A stretch of 64,000 nt of DNA from Imperialibacter sp963977595. GTDB taxonomy: Bacteria; Bacteroidota; Bacteroidia; Cytophagales; Cyclobacteriaceae. The position numbers and the translations under genes were made by a program. The stretch spans positions 496,001 through 560,000 of the forward strand of contig NZ_CP180355.1 of assembly GCF_048007035.1 (NCBI RefSeq), read 5' to 3'. The notes below the pieces were generated by a model, which saw nothing but the letters and a program-made list of their open reading frames with translations, was not told where the DNA came from and made no database searches. Below, piece by piece: positions 52,512 to 60,167 of this stretch. Numbering within the stretch: the stretch's first letter is position 1; each line of letters begins with the position of its first letter.

Positions 52512-53519
52512 ATGTTTAACACCCTCAAAGAAGTACGCTGGGGCATTATTGGCGTAGGCGATGTATGCGAAGTGAAAAGCGGTCCAGCCTTCCAGAAAAT
52601 AGAAAACTCAAGCCTTGTGGCTGTTATGCGCCGCAACGGCGCAAAAGCAGCTGACTTCGCCAAACGCCACGGAGTACCCAAGTGGTACGACGATGCAGAC
52701 AAGTTGATCAACGATCCCGAGGTCAATGCGATCTATATCGCCACACCCCCTGGTTCACATGCCGAATATACTTTCAAGGCTGCAAAGGCTGGCAAGCCAG
52801 TGTATGTAGAAAAGCCCATGGCTCGGAGCACATCAGAATGCCAGGCCATGGTGGATGCGTGCAAGCAAGCTGGTGTTCCGCTATTCATCGCCTACTACCG
52901 CAGAATGCTGCCCAACTTTTTGAAAGTGAAATCGCTGATTGAAAGTGGGGTAATCGGTGATGTGAGGTATGTGAATATTAAGCTTAACAAACCTCTGCAT
53001 CCGGATATCGTAGGTGCGGCCCATGACCCAGACAACTGGAGAATCTTCCCTGATGTGGCTGGCGGTGGCTATTTCTACGACCTCGGCTGCCACCAACTGG
53101 ACATTCTTGATTTCCTGCTAGGCCCTGTGAAGCACGCCCATGGCTATGCGTCCAACCAGGGTGGTATTTACCCGGCAGAAGATATTGTGACCGGCTCCTT
53201 CGTTTTTGAGAGCGGTGTGCTGGGCCAGGGCACCTGGTGCTTTGCTACCTCCGATGCTTCCGACGAAGAGGTAACCACCATCATTGGCAGCAAGGGTGAG
53301 ATTTCATTCCCCTATTTCAGCGACCACTCCGTGACGTTGAAAGTGGAAGGAAAGCCTGCTGAAAGGATGACTTTTGATATCCCCAGACACATCCAGCAGC
53401 CCCTCATACAAACCATTGTAGACGAGCTGACCGGCAAAGGCAAATGCCCAAGCACAGGCGTTTCTGGCACAAGAACAAACTGGGTAATGGAGCAGCTTTG
53501 CAAAAGGATTGATCAGTAG
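52512..53519 (+). CDS. Gfo/Idh/MocA-family oxidoreductase
   Basis: A 335-residue NAD(P)-dependent sugar dehydrogenase from ATG 52512; an in-frame ATG at 52452 is inside the preceding terminator and is rejected. The Rossmann motif is WGIIGVGDVCEVKSGPAF; the EKP motif is in VYVEKPMARS (about residue 97); the C-terminal substrate domain has GGGYFYDLGCHQLDILDFLLG (about 180-200). The family acts on myo-inositol, glucose-fructose, UDP-sugars, trehalose-derived 3-keto sugars and others; specificity is not visible. A repeat-flanked transposase follows. Confidence 0.87.
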   Translation: MFNTLKEVRWGIIGVGDVCEVKSGPAFQKIENSSLVAVMRRNGAKAADFAKRHGVPKWYDDADKLINDPEVNAIYIATPPGSHAEYTFKAAKAGKPVYVEKPMARSTSECQAMVDACKQAGVPLFIAYYRRMLPNFLKVKSLIESGVIGDVRYVNIKLNKPLHPDIVGAAHDPDNWRIFPDVAGGGYFYDLGCHQLDILDFLLGPVKHAHGYASNQGGIYPAEDIVTGSFVFESGVLGQGTWCFATSDASDEEVTTIIGSKGEISFPYFSDHSVTLKVEGKPAERMTFDIPRHIQQPLIQTIVDELTGKGKCPSTGVSGTRTNWVMEQLCKRIDQ

Positions 53520-53522
53520 ATT

Positions 53523-53595
53523 GATCTGTCAGGGGACAGACCAAGGGTGAACTAAGAAAGGTACACCCACCCCCAAGGGCTGTCCCCTGACAGCC
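53523..53595. repeat. REP-like hairpin pair, unit A (upstream of the transposase)
   Basis: Two opposed hairpins: GATCTGTCAGGGGACAGACC (53523-53542) and GGCTGTCCCCTGACAGCC (53578-53595), separated by 35 bases. The cores CTGTCAGGGGACAG and CTGTCCCCTGACAG are inverse complements of each other, as in a BIME-like arrangement. It ends 50 bases before the transposase ATG. Its spacer differs from that of units B and C. Confidence 0.88.
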
Positions 53596-53644
53596 TCGCT
53601 TTTACGAAAAAGGTTTAGCGACACTCAAAGAACACTTTCTGACA

Positions 53645-54205
53645 ATGGGTAATTCTATTTTTGAGACACAGCGAAATTCAAAAATGGATTTAGATGAAGT
53701 CTACTTTTGGACGGACACTATCAAAGATTGGAAGACCTTATTAAAAAATGATGGCTTCAATGAGATTATAATTAACCAGTTAAAGTGGTTGGTTGATAAG
53801 GAGCTAATTTGCGTTTATGCATTTGTTTTAATGCCGAACCACCTCCACTTGATATGGGAAATGCTCAAGTTCAATGGAAAAGAAATGCCACATGCTTCTT
53901 TTAACAAATGGACTAGCAGCCAATTTCTAAAACTTACTCGATCAAACCACCCAACACTCATTGGTGATTTCCAGGAGACGGCCGAAGACAGAAAGCATAG
54001 GTTTTGGCAAAGGGATCCACTTGCAGTTGCTGTTACCTCCAGGCAAATGTTCGAACAGAAAATGGATTATATTCATCTCAACCCGCTTCAGGAAAAATGG
54101 AGTCTCGCATCAACTCCCGAAGATTACAAATGGTCTTCAGCAAAGTTCTATGAACAAGGCATAGATGAATTCGGTATATTAACCCACTACTCCGAAAGGT
54201 TTTAG
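53645..54205 (+). CDS. RAYT-type Y1 transposase (REP-associated tyrosine transposase)
   Basis: A 186-residue single-strand DNA endonuclease of the Y1/HUH family. The HUH motif is in FVLMPNHLHLIW (H66 and H68), and a conserved FWQRD lies at 120-124. The catalytic tyrosine Y142 is in QKMDYIHLNPLQEKW. These motifs match the single-gene IS200/IS605-type RAYT group that I recall in Bacteroidota. It is bracketed by hairpin pairs (units A and B), the expected substrates. All key residues are present, so it may be active. A 107-base copy of its 3' end lies at 54379-54485. No second transposition gene (TnpB) is nearby. Confidence 0.88.
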   Translation: MGNSIFETQRNSKMDLDEVYFWTDTIKDWKTLLKNDGFNEIIINQLKWLVDKELICVYAFVLMPNHLHLIWEMLKFNGKEMPHASFNKWTSSQFLKLTRSNHPTLIGDFQETAEDRKHRFWQRDPLAVAVTSRQMFEQKMDYIHLNPLQEKWSLASTPEDYKWSSAKFYEQGIDEFGILTHYSERF

Positions 54206-54231
54206 GAAAAGGGCGAAAGGAAGCTTGAATT

Positions 54232-54323
54232 GGTCTGTCAGGGGACAGACCAAGGGGACGGTCTTTTTCTTTGTATTCATCAGTACGAAATGGGCTACCA
54301 CCCAAGGGCTGTCCCCTGACAGC
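54232..54323. repeat. REP-like hairpin pair, unit B (downstream of the transposase)
   Basis: Perfect palindrome GGTCTGTC-AGGG-GACAGACC (54232-54251) and, inverted, AGGGCTGTCCCCTGACAGCTC (54305-54325, core GCTGTC-CCCT-GACAGC). The spacer between the two (54252-54304) is nearly identical to that of unit C. The left hairpin starts 27 bases after the transposase stop. Confidence 0.9.
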
Positions 54324-54378
54324 TCGTCACGAACCTCAAACTACCTGGCCTGGAAAATGAATAGAATCGCCTTTTTTG

Positions 54379-54485
54379 GGAGTCTCGCATTAACTCCTGA
54401 AGATTACAAATGGTCTTCAGCAAAGTTCTATGAACAAGGCATAGATGAATTCGGCATATTAACTCACTACTCCGAAAGGTTTTAG
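54379..54485 (+). pseudogene. Truncated RAYT transposase, C-terminal fragment only
   Basis: This segment encodes the last 35 residues of a RAYT transposase (SLALTPEDYKWSSAKFYEQG and on to HYSERF), lacking the HUH motif and catalytic tyrosine. An ATG at 54358 opens a short in-frame reading frame, MNRIAFFG, but the upstream residues are unrelated, so it is not a functional gene. Its stop codon and 3' flank are the same as in the intact copy at 53645-54205. Confidence 0.9.
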
Positions 54486-54511
54486 GAAAAGGGCGAAAGG
54501 AAGCTTGAATT

Positions 54512-54534
54512 GGTCTGTCAGGGGACAGACCAAG
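54512..54534. repeat. REP-like unit C, left part, interrupted by the insertion sequence
   Basis: The left hairpin GGTCTGTC-AGGG-GACAGACC (54512-54531) ends in the CAAG target site. The insertion sequence follows at 54535, and the rest of the unit resumes at 55881. Confidence 0.9.
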
Positions 54535-54735
54535 TGTAAGCTCCCCCTAAAATTGGACCACTCAAAAGTTGACTTTTCCGTTTCACCGGCTGATCAAAAA
54601 TAGGTGCCTGCTGGCAGCCAGTCAAGACCAAGCAGGCGGTTGATTTTTGTTTATTTTCAATGGCATCAACCGGTCTTGACAGGCTGTGCGCATTCACCTT
54701 GGTAATGATCATCGGCTGAAAAGGAAAAATAGTAT

Positions 54736-55515
54736 TCATATTGTTTGTAATAGCTCGACAGGAGATCGATACCCAAGTGACTCATGGGGGCGGTATCGGT
54801 TGTAATCATCGAGCCATTCTTCAATCTTATATCTCACCTCTGTGAGGTTATGGAAGACGTTGGCATTTAGTAACTCTTTCCTAATGCTGCCGTTACATCG
54901 CTCGACATAGCCATTTTGCATAGGCTTACCAGGCTGGATGAAGGTAAGGTTGATCTGATGACCCCGACACCATTGATCCAACTGATTGGAGATAAACTCG
55001 GGGCCATTATCCACTCTGATCATTTTAGGTAGGCCCCGGAACTCTTTCAGGTATTCTAGCACTCTGATTACCCTGGATGCTGGAAGTGATGTGTCGGCTT
55101 CCAGTGCTAGTACTTCCCGGTTATAGTCATCCATCACATTCAAAAGCCTGAACCTTCGACCATCCCATAAACTATCATTCATGAAGTCTACAGACCAAAC
55201 CTGATTGATACCTTCTGGCCTATACAAAGCTTGTTTTACCCTGGCTGGAATCCGCTTTTTATACCTGCGGCGAATATTAAGATGCAGCCCGGTATAGACT
55301 CGGTAAACACGCTTGTGATTCCATACATAGCCTTTCTTCCTGATCCTGTAATAGGATTGCCAAAAACCTATCGAAGGGTGCTTGTTCACCAGTTCTTCCA
55401 GCTCTCTTATCACCGCACCGTCATCCCTAAATTTGGGTACATAGCTGTATGTGCTTCTCGGCATACTCACTGCTTTACACGCTTGACGCCGACTCACTCC
55501 ATGCGCTTCGACCAT
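54736..55515 (-). CDS. IS3-family transposase OrfB (DDE integrase domain)
   Basis: 259 residues as an independent frame from an internal ATG; it is probably made as the C-terminal part of an OrfAB fusion by -1 frameshifting. The HTH_21 region (about 45-95), followed by rve integrase core with catalytic residues D in WSVDFMND (about 110), D in VDNGPEF (about 172) and E in YVERCNGSIRKEL (about 208), the DDE triad with 35-residue spacing. The end YNRYRPHESLGYRSPVEL is typical. It cuts and joins the IS ends. It is complete and uninterrupted. Confidence 0.93.
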   Translation of the reverse strand: MVEAHGVSRRQACKAVSMPRSTYSYVPKFRDDGAVIRELEELVNKHPSIGFWQSYYRIRKKGYVWNHKRVYRVYTGLHLNIRRRYKKRIPARVKQALYRPEGINQVWSVDFMNDSLWDGRRFRLLNVMDDYNREVLALEADTSLPASRVIRVLEYLKEFRGLPKMIRVDNGPEFISNQLDQWCRGHQINLTFIQPGKPMQNGYVERCNGSIRKELLNANVFHNLTEVRYKIEEWLDDYNRYRPHESLGYRSPVELLQTI

Positions 55516-55547
55516 GAACTGAACCAGTACGCCTTTTTCATCAAGCG

Positions 55548-55823
55548 TCAGAGCTTTTTTGAAACAGCATCTTTCAAAGCCTCATGCACCAGGCTAAGGT
55601 CAGCAAACATGCGCTTCAAGCGTGCATTCTCTTCCTGAAGATCCTTCATCTTCTTTACATCACTGGGTTCCATGCCTCCATAACGTTGACGCCATTTATA
55701 AAAGCTCGCTGTGGTGACGCCCATTTCCCGGCAAATGTCCTCGGCCTTACGCCCTGCTTCGTGCGCTCTAATCGCACTTACAATCTGTGTTTCTGTGAAT
55801 CGTGACTTTTTCATATCTACCAT
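55548..55823 (-). CDS. IS3-family transposase OrfA (HTH, coiled coil)
   Basis: 91 residues from ATG 55823 or, better, 88 from ATG 55814 (MKKSRFTETQIVSAIRAHEAG). It has a transposase_8 helix-turn-helix (about 5-60) and a leucine-containing helix (about 62-85). The end of the frame contains a run of six A followed by G on the minus strand (55554-55560), the A-AAA-AAG slippery heptamer for the -1 shift into OrfB. Binds the IS ends and, on its own, regulates transposition. Confidence 0.92.
   Translation of the reverse strand: MVDMKKSRFTETQIVSAIRAHEAGRKAEDICREMGVTTASFYKWRQRYGGMEPSDVKKMKDLQEENARLKRMFADLSLVHEALKDAVSKKL
55554..55560 (-). promoter_or_regulatory. Candidate -1 ribosomal frameshift site of the IS
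   Basis: Minus-strand A-AAA-AAG lies inside the last codons of orfA (TCA AAA AAG CTC TGA). Shifting back one base continues into the orfB frame (KKALTLDEKGVLVQFM) without a stop. This is the usual way the OrfAB transposase of IS3-family elements is made. Confidence 0.75.
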
Positions 55824-55880
55824 TTAAAGTTGATTATTTTTTCTCAACTTTTAAATGGTCGAACTTCAGGGGAGCTTACA

Positions 55881-55956
55881 CAAGGGGACGGTCCTTTTTC
55901 TTTGTATTCATCAGTACGAAATGGGCTATCACCCAAGGGCTGTCCCCTGACAGCCC
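55881..55956. repeat. REP-like unit C, right part
   Basis: CAAG repeats the target site, then the same spacer as in unit B with one extra C and one C/T change, ending with the perfect hairpin GGGCTGTC-CCCT-GACAGCCC (55937-55956). With 54512-54534 it forms one complete hairpin pair. Confidence 0.9.
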
Positions 55957-56059
55957 TTGACTAAACAAAGGCTATCTTAGCTGACAATTGAACAGAACGG
56001 CAACTCTCTGGTTATACTGATAGTATGGGGTTCCTCCCTTTTCAACTTGATTCAATTCT

Positions 56060-57484
56060 ATGAGAATTCTACTGACCGGCGCCACCGGCTACATCGGCAA
56101 AAGGTTGCTTCCGGCTTTGGTTAGCAACGGTAATGAGGTGATATGCTGCGTAAGAGATGCCAAACGATTCAACCCACCAAAACAACTGAATGGGCATATC
56201 GAGGTGGTGGAGGTTGATTTTCTAAAAAAAGACACCCTTAAAAACATCCCCGACGATATTGATGCAGCCTATTATCTCATTCATTCAATGTCGGGCTCAT
56301 CAGGCAAATTCAATGAGCTCGAAAGCGAGTCCGCCCACAATTTCAACGAAGCAGTAGCAGGCAAGAAAATCGAACAGGTCATCTACCTAAGTGGGATTGT
56401 GAACGAAGACACCCTTTCAAAACACCTGGCTTCAAGAAAAGAAGTGGAGAACATCCTGTCGCAAGGCAACTTTGCGCTCACCACCTTGCGGGCTGGCATC
56501 ATCGTCGGGTCAGGAAGCGCTTCTTTTGAAATCATCAGAGACCTGGTGGAGAAACTGCCTGTGATGGTCACTCCCCGGTGGCTCAACACCCGCTGTCAGC
56601 CTGTTGGCATTACTGATGTCATCCTTTTTCTGTCGAATGTGTTACACAACAAAGCCACCTACAACGACAACTATGACATAGGAGGGCCCGACGTGCTGAC
56701 CTACAAAGAAATGCTACTGGGATTCGCCAAGGCACGAAAACTGAAAAGATGGATCTTTACCCTGCCCATCATGACTCCCAAGCTATCGTCCTACTGGCTG
56801 TTTTTTGTCACTTCCACCTCCTATCGGCTGGCAGTGACCCTGGTCGACAGCATGAAAGTAGAGGTAGTTTGCAGCGACGACCGCCTGGCCAGACTTTTGG
56901 GCATTAAGACCATCAGCTATGCCGAGTCGCTTGCCAAAGCTTTCTCAAAAATCAATCAGCATGTAGTGGCCTCCAGCTGGAAGGACAGCCTGGTGAGCGG
57001 ACGAATCAGCGAAAACCTTTCGGAATACATTGAAGTGCCGGTATACGGCTGCCTGCAAGACAAACGAAGCGCAAAGGTGAAGGACAGCGAAAAGGTGCTC
57101 GACCGCATTTGGGCGCTGGGCGGAGAAACTGGCTGGTACTATGGCAACTGGCTCTGGAAGCTTCGGGGTTTTCTCGACAAGCTCGTCGGTGGCGTAGGGC
57201 TTAGGCGAGGCAGAACCAACGTAAACGATATCAATGCTGGCGACTCGCTGGATTTTTGGCGTGTATTATATGCCAACCGGGCAGAAAAAAGGCTATTGCT
57301 CTTTGCCGAAATGAAAGTGCCTGGCGAAGCCTGGCTGGAGTTCAGCATAGACGACGGTGTGCTTTATCAGACGGCCACCTTCCGACCCAGAGGCCTATGG
57401 GGAAGGCTTTACTGGTACTCTATCTCCCCTATCCACGGGTTTGTGTTCGGTGGAATGCTAAGAGAACTCAACAATACAAAATAG
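56060..57484 (+). CDS. NAD(P)-binding SDR-like protein with DUF2867-like C-terminus
   Basis: A 474-residue two-part protein. Residues 1-230 form an atypical SDR or NmrA-like Rossmann domain with the motif MRILLTGATGYIGKRLLPAL, and VIYLSGIV (about 110). The C-terminal part (about 310-470) resembles DUF2867, which often follows such a domain, with SDSEKVLDRIW near 333, TGWYYGNWLWKLRG near 358 and the WGRLYWYSISPIHGFVFGGML end. The function of this fusion is unknown; it is widely found and may act on a sugar nucleotide or a quinone. It stands alone between the repeats and the enolase-type gene. Confidence 0.75.
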   Translation: MRILLTGATGYIGKRLLPALVSNGNEVICCVRDAKRFNPPKQLNGHIEVVEVDFLKKDTLKNIPDDIDAAYYLIHSMSGSSGKFNELESESAHNFNEAVAGKKIEQVIYLSGIVNEDTLSKHLASRKEVENILSQGNFALTTLRAGIIVGSGSASFEIIRDLVEKLPVMVTPRWLNTRCQPVGITDVILFLSNVLHNKATYNDNYDIGGPDVLTYKEMLLGFAKARKLKRWIFTLPIMTPKLSSYWLFFVTSTSYRLAVTLVDSMKVEVVCSDDRLARLLGIKTISYAESLAKAFSKINQHVVASSWKDSLVSGRISENLSEYIEVPVYGCLQDKRSAKVKDSEKVLDRIWALGGETGWYYGNWLWKLRGFLDKLVGGVGLRRGRTNVNDINAGDSLDFWRVLYANRAEKRLLLFAEMKVPGEAWLEFSIDDGVLYQTATFRPRGLWGRLYWYSISPIHGFVFGGMLRELNNTK

Positions 57485-57486
57485 CA

Positions 57487-57512
57487 AAAGGCCCATCACA
57501 TGACGGGCCTTT
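57487..57512. terminator. Bidirectional terminator hairpin
   Basis: Perfect 8-base arms AAAGGCCC (57487-57494) and GGGCCTTT (57505-57512) lie between the convergent stops at 57484 and 57535, with an A-rich left and T-containing right flank. Confidence 0.75.
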
Positions 57513-57534
57513 CCTTATTGACATCTAAAGCATG

Positions 57535-59022
57535 CTAGCTCCAAAGTCTGTCCCACGATCTCTCCACATCCCACTCCGGCGTAGGAGCGAAATATTTGTT
57601 GTTTTCAGGATCAAGGTGCTGCTTCACAACTTCCTCATTAAGCTCAACGCCTAAACCAGGTGCATCCGGCACTGGTGCAAAACCCTTTTCTATCATTGCG
57701 CCTTTTCCGGTCATCTTCACCAAATTCTGCCAGTAGTCCAGATCCACTGAATGGTGCTCAAGGGCCATGAAATTCTGGGTAGCCGCTGCACAGTGAACGT
57801 TGGCCATGAACGATATCGGTGTGCCAGCAAAGTGCATAGCCATCGCCACACCTTTTTCTTCTGCATAGTCACCAATCTTCTTTGTTTCCAGCAAACCACC
57901 AGAAGTTGCGAGGTCAGGATGCACAATATCAATGGCCCTCGCATCAATCAACTTGATGAACTCTTCCTTCAGGTAAATATCCTCTCCCGTTGTGGTTGGC
58001 GTTTCGATGGCATCAGAAATGGTTTTCCATTGTTCAGTAAATTTCCAGGGGATCAAATCCTCCAGCCATGCCAGTCTATACTTCTCGACCGCCCGGCCCA
58101 GCCTGATGGCGTTATTGTGGTCGAAATGGCCATAATGATCCGACGCCAACGGAATGGAATAGCCAATTTTCTTACGTACCAGCTCTATCCTCTCCATGAG
58201 AATGTCAAGGCCCTTATCGGTGATCTGGATCTGAGTAAACTGGTGCTCGGCCGCACCATAGGTCATGGGATCGTTGGTCCACTGGCGGCCAATGTCCCAG
58301 AAGTTACTATTGGCTACCGTGTCCGGAATATCCTTCAGAAGCTCAATACCGAAGTCCATTTTAAGGAATGTGAACCCGTCTACATCCATTCGCTTGGCCA
58401 CCTTGGCCTCAAACTCCGCCTGGTCACGACCCATGGAGGTGTCAGCATACAGCCTTACTGTGTCACGAAACTTGCCTCCCAGCAGCTGATAGGCTGGCAC
58501 ATTGTAAGCCTTTCCAGCCAGATCCCACAGCGCCATTTCCACGGCACACACACCGCCACCCTGGCGACCATGGTAGCCAAACTGCTTGATACGTTTGAAT
58601 ATCTGCTCCACGCTGCATGGATTCATTCCCTTAATGCGGCTCTTCAAAAACATGGCATATCGCCACGAGCCCTGGTCACGTACTTCGCCATAGCCGGAAA
58701 TGCCCTGATTGGTATCAATTCTAATCACAGGGCAGCGGGCATGGCCGTTCATTACCACTGCATATCGCATGTCGGTAATTTTGAGATCAGACGGAGCTGC
58801 ATAGCGGTTTACTTTTGAAGTAGAATGTGCCATGGTATCCTCTATGCTACTGAACATAAAGCCTCCCAGAGCAAGACCGCCAAGTCCCACTTTTTTCATA
58901 AAGTCACGACGATTGTCGCCACCTTCGTCACTGTCGTTTGCTTCTGGCGTAGCAACAGGCTCATCTTTTATCCCAAGCTTTTCTAAGTACTTATCGGAGG
59001 GTGTTTTTTCTTGATTAATCAT
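57535..59022 (-). CDS. Enolase-superfamily dehydratase (mandelate racemase/muconate lactonising type), Tat-exported
   Basis: A 495-residue protein. A twin-arginine motif (NRRDFMKKVGLGGLALGGFM, about residues 37-56) suggests export as a folded protein; the first 35 residues are an extra acidic N-terminus. The capping domain and barrel follow. Metal ligands are read as D in PLASDHYGHF (about 295), E in AWLEDLIPW (about 322) and E in TTTGEDIYL (about 347). A His-Asp pair of mandelate racemase type is present (HPDLATSG about 373, AMHFAGTP about 398), and E in MALEHHSVD (about 421). It fits an acid-sugar dehydratase (mannonate/gluconate-like). It follows an exported RraA-family gene. Confidence 0.82.
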   Translation of the reverse strand: MINQEKTPSDKYLEKLGIKDEPVATPEANDSDEGGDNRRDFMKKVGLGGLALGGFMFSSIEDTMAHSTSKVNRYAAPSDLKITDMRYAVVMNGHARCPVIRIDTNQGISGYGEVRDQGSWRYAMFLKSRIKGMNPCSVEQIFKRIKQFGYHGRQGGGVCAVEMALWDLAGKAYNVPAYQLLGGKFRDTVRLYADTSMGRDQAEFEAKVAKRMDVDGFTFLKMDFGIELLKDIPDTVANSNFWDIGRQWTNDPMTYGAAEHQFTQIQITDKGLDILMERIELVRKKIGYSIPLASDHYGHFDHNNAIRLGRAVEKYRLAWLEDLIPWKFTEQWKTISDAIETPTTTGEDIYLKEEFIKLIDARAIDIVHPDLATSGGLLETKKIGDYAEEKGVAMAMHFAGTPISFMANVHCAAATQNFMALEHHSVDLDYWQNLVKMTGKGAMIEKGFAPVPDAPGLGVELNEEVVKQHLDPENNKYFAPTPEWDVERSWDRLWS

Positions 59023-59054
59023 ATAAGTCGGTTTTTATCAAGTTAAAATTATTG

Positions 59055-59981
59055 TTACCACGTTCTGTCCTTCATGTAGGCATCAAGCTCTGCCCTTGAC
59101 ATGGGAATTTTATCAGGGTTCGCATCAAGCCATTTTAGAAAGTCATTCTTGATTTCATCGGTCCATCTTTGGTCAATCTGCCCTGGTGTAAACTTGCCCT
59201 CTCTCAGCCTCTGATGGCCAAACTGGTCTCTCAGCGCTATGAATTCAGCATTAATAAGTAAATCGGCAAGAAGATGCGCCGGAATGAAGATAACGCCACC
59301 TTTTTTGGCCAAAACAGCGTCTCCAGGCAACACAGTAGCTCTTCCTATTCGAATCGGAACGTTGATGCCGCCGAGCATCATGCCCTGGATATAGGAAGGA
59401 TCATATCCCTTCACCCACATATTAAAACCGTCAATTTTTGACAATCCCTCTTCGTCACGTACGGAACCATAAAAAATGACTCCGTTTTTCGATTTGGCAT
59501 AAATGGAATTACCTAAGTTGTCGCCGATGAGTGTGCCATCAACGATTTTTCCATAGCTGTCGGCCACGTAAATGTCACCTGGCTTCAGCATGTCGATAGG
59601 CCAGGAATTAAAATTGCCAATACGATTCTCGGCCTTTCCTTTTGCCATAATCATCTCATGGTAATCGGATCGGGCAGGCATGTACTGCACAGTGAGCGCA
59701 CGTCCGGTCATAGGCTTTTCATTGTCCATGATCATCCAATCACCTTCAAACTGATTGTGGTATCCCTTGTTTCGAAGAATCCCCCAGGCCTCTTCAATAG
59801 AAATGTTTTTAAGCCGCTCAAGCTGATCATCGGAGACTTTGGGCCTGCCGTCGGGCAGTCTTTCGCCCTTCCATTCGGAGGTCATGGCGATAATCTGGTC
59901 TTTGGTGAGAGTAACTTGCTGAGCGTAAATGCAGCCGCCAAAAAGTAACAAGGCAGCTATTAGATAGCGATATTTGTTCAT
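59055..59981 (-). CDS. RraA-family protein, exported
   Basis: A 308-residue protein with a signal peptide (about 1-21, ending YAQ). The RraA/aldolase-type domain runs from about 45 to 265; the diagnostic stretch is KPGDIYVADSYGKIVDGTLIGDNLGN (about 132-157) and a later KGGVIFIPAHLLADLL (about 228-243). Related enzymes (HMG/CHA aldolases) cleave 4-hydroxy-4-methyl-2-oxoglutarate with a metal; the RNase E inhibitor RraA shares only the fold. Longer exported versions with C-terminal extension near 265-308 are known in Bacteroidota. It is followed after 32 bases by the Tat-exported enolase-superfamily gene, so both may act in the periplasm on one acid. Confidence 0.78.
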   Translation of the reverse strand: MNKYRYLIAALLLFGGCIYAQQVTLTKDQIIAMTSEWKGERLPDGRPKVSDDQLERLKNISIEEAWGILRNKGYHNQFEGDWMIMDNEKPMTGRALTVQYMPARSDYHEMIMAKGKAENRIGNFNSWPIDMLKPGDIYVADSYGKIVDGTLIGDNLGNSIYAKSKNGVIFYGSVRDEEGLSKIDGFNMWVKGYDPSYIQGMMLGGINVPIRIGRATVLPGDAVLAKKGGVIFIPAHLLADLLINAEFIALRDQFGHQRLREGKFTPGQIDQRWTDEIKNDFLKWLDANPDKIPMSRAELDAYMKDRTW

Positions 59982-60167
59982 TGATGAAGTGTGTTTAAGT
60001 AGTGACTAAAAACCCAACGGGTCAATGATTGAAGATAATGAATATCTGCAATTACCACGAGTCATTATTCCTGAGTGGTCAATAATGAATGATTTACCAC
60101 CCTATTTTGGGATATGCCAGGCAACTTTCACATTATATTACCGATCGGAACACAGAGATTTGATAAA

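Larger units (their letters stand above)
54379..54534 (+). repeat. Second copy of the transposase 3' end and left hairpin (156-bp direct repeat of 54099-54254)
   Basis: The 156 bases match 54099-54254 with four differences (all transitions), offset by 280. They include the last 35 codons of the transposase, the same 3' flank and the same left hairpin (54512-54531). Three of the four changes are silent in the transposase frame; one changes Ser to Leu. It continues through the insertion sequence into the rest of unit C. Confidence 0.93.
54535..55880 (-). mobile_element. IS3-family insertion sequence, IS407-like, complete
   Basis: A 1346-bp element. The terminal inverted repeats start TGTAAGCTCCCC on both sides; the outer 36 bases of each end match at about 28 positions. 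A 4-bp target duplication CAAG flanks it (54531-54534 and 55881-55884). It has two overlapping frames, an HTH orfA (55548-55823) and a DDE orfB (54736-55515). OrfA and orfB sequences and the 4-bp duplication are in keeping with the IS407 group. The insertion lies in the spacer of unit C; removing it restores the spacer seen in unit B. The last ~200 bases at the left end beyond orfB are non-coding. Confidence 0.93.

Noticed and set aside
54225..54485. 86-residue frame through the REP-like unit and RAYT fragment
   Set aside because: Only the last 35 residues are transposase; the front is hairpin DNA read by chance.
54535..54560. Similarity of the IS end (CTCCCC) to the REP core (GTCCCC), considered as a shared recognition motif
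   Set aside because: Five matching bases are not enough; it can arise by chance.
53523..55956. Three spaced repeats, considered as a CRISPR array
   Set aside because: The repeats are hairpin pairs with similar spacers, few in number and interleaved with a transposase gene; no cas genes are present.
57751..58818. 355-residue open frame antisense to the enolase-type gene
   Set aside because: No signal, motif or start support; the minus-strand frame has all the family motifs.
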